Below, piece by piece: positions 23,389 through 23,796 of a stretch of 23,796 bases of DNA; position 1 is the stretch's first letter, and the number at the start of each line of letters is the position of its first letter. The position numbers and the translations under genes were made by a program. Under the pieces are notes generated by a model. The model saw only the letters and a program-made list of their open reading frames with translations, made no database searches and was not told where the DNA came from. The stretch is from Deltaproteobacteria bacterium (GTDB lineage Bacteria; Myxococcota; UBA796; SXON01), in contig CANKNP010000027.1 of assembly GCA_947483545.1 (NCBI GenBank), positions 1-23,796 on the forward strand, in the 5' to 3' direction.

Positions 23389-23796
23389 AGACCGATCCGG
23401 CCATGGCCGCCACGCTCCCCCCTGTTTCGCCTGCGGCGGTCATGACCGAACGCCGCGGCGCCGCCGTGCTGATCACGATCAACCGACCTGGGGCGTTGAA
23501 CGCGCTGAACACCGAAGTGCTCGACGCTCTCGCGGCCGCCTGCTTCAACCAGGAGCTGATGGATGGCGCCGCCGCGGTCGTGCTGACCGGGGCGGGCAAG
23601 GCGTTCGTCGCCGGCGCGGACATTGCCTCGATGGCGTCGCTCGACGTGGAAGGCGCGCGGCGGTTCGCCGCCCGGGGCCAGGCGGTGTTCGACATGGTGG
23701 CCGGTTTGCCCATCCCCGTGATCGCGGCGGTCAACGGGTTCGCGCTGGGCGGGGGCTGTGAGCTCACGCTCGCGTGCGACATCGTACTTGCCGCGC
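23385..23796 (+). CDS. Enoyl-CoA hydratase/isomerase family protein, 3' end outside window
   Basis: 137 codons are visible before the window edge. Crotonases hydrate trans-2-enoyl-CoA to 3-hydroxyacyl-CoA. Seen: [16 protein letters not shown] (about 27-42), the oxyanion-hole segment [19 protein letters not shown] (65-83), and [20 protein letters not shown] (113-132), in which Glu126 matches the first catalytic Glu of hydratases. The second catalytic Glu would lie beyond the edge. The first ATG (23385) overlaps the dehydrogenase stop and adds an extra 20-residue tail; ATG 23403 and the ATG 57 nt into the gene are alternatives. Coupling with the dehydrogenase supports consecutive steps of one pathway. 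Confidence 0.94.
   Translation, partial: MKTDPAMAATLPPVSPAAVMTERRGAAVLITINRPGALNALNTEVLDALAAACFNQELMDGAAAVVLTGAGKAFVAGADIASMASLDVEGARRFAARGQAVFDMVAGLPIPVIAAVNGFALGGGCELTLACDIVLAA

Noticed and set aside
1..23796. CRISPR array, tRNA/rRNA genes, insertion sequences, phage or toxin-antitoxin modules
   Set aside because: No regularly spaced repeats, tRNA-like cloverleaf, transposase, integrase or toxin motif was seen on either strand; a formal scan was not possible.

Overview
This window is high-GC bacterial DNA with tight packing, many GTG/TTG starts and many 1-8 nt gene overlaps. Lipoproteins with clear lipoboxes, a C-terminal-Phe outer-membrane barrel and BolA/CGFS-glutaredoxin and Flp-pilin genes point to a diderm bacterium. 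The isoleucyl-tRNA synthetase has a long insert after its signature motif that resembles what I recall from Myxococcota, so a Myxococcota or other former deltaproteobacterial origin is my best guess. This is inference, not a database result. No rRNA, tRNA, CRISPR array, insertion sequence or phage gene was seen.

Layout. 1-4650 holds ordinary, mostly unrelated genes: a truncated lipoprotein (-), a GNAT acetyltransferase, a lone Flp-type pilin, a lipoprotein with an alpha/beta-hydrolase fold whose nucleophile is lost, an overlapping BolA-CGFS glutaredoxin pair, a palindrome-rich spacer and a DPM1-like glycosyltransferase. 4650-7481 (-) encodes an M14 zinc carboxypeptidase and a secreted DUF2314 protein. 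7545-13109 (+) is a coupled run of ileS, a split-barrel/membrane fusion and an unrecognised protein. 13115-14329 (-) has a small ORF, coaD and a small lipoprotein.

14352-21716 is the most interesting part and looks like a copper (or related soft-metal) handling locus. A CsoR-family repressor heads a minus-strand run of seven genes: csoR, a one-helix protein, a CPMHPE-type metal-binding peptide, a 2Fe-2S ferredoxin, another one-helix protein, a Cys-less HMA-like protein with two helices, and the P1B ATPase CopA. A polytopic Met/His-rich membrane protein with a C-terminal HMA domain follows. About 3 kb or more away, a two-gene plus-strand unit encodes a periplasmic DUF3347 protein and an outer-membrane barrel. 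The promoters of csoR and of the DUF3347 gene are near copies: TTGCTA, then 17 bp, then TATCCT or TATACC, with a TACCCC-N4-GGGGTA palindrome inside the spacer in both. This suggests one CsoR regulon covering cytoplasm, inner membrane, periplasm and outer membrane. The CsoR has Tyr where the usual His ligand sits.

21746-23796 (+) holds an unrecognised membrane protein, then 3-hydroxybutyryl-CoA dehydrogenase overlapping an enoyl-CoA hydratase that runs off the window, a beta-oxidation or butanoyl-CoA type pair.
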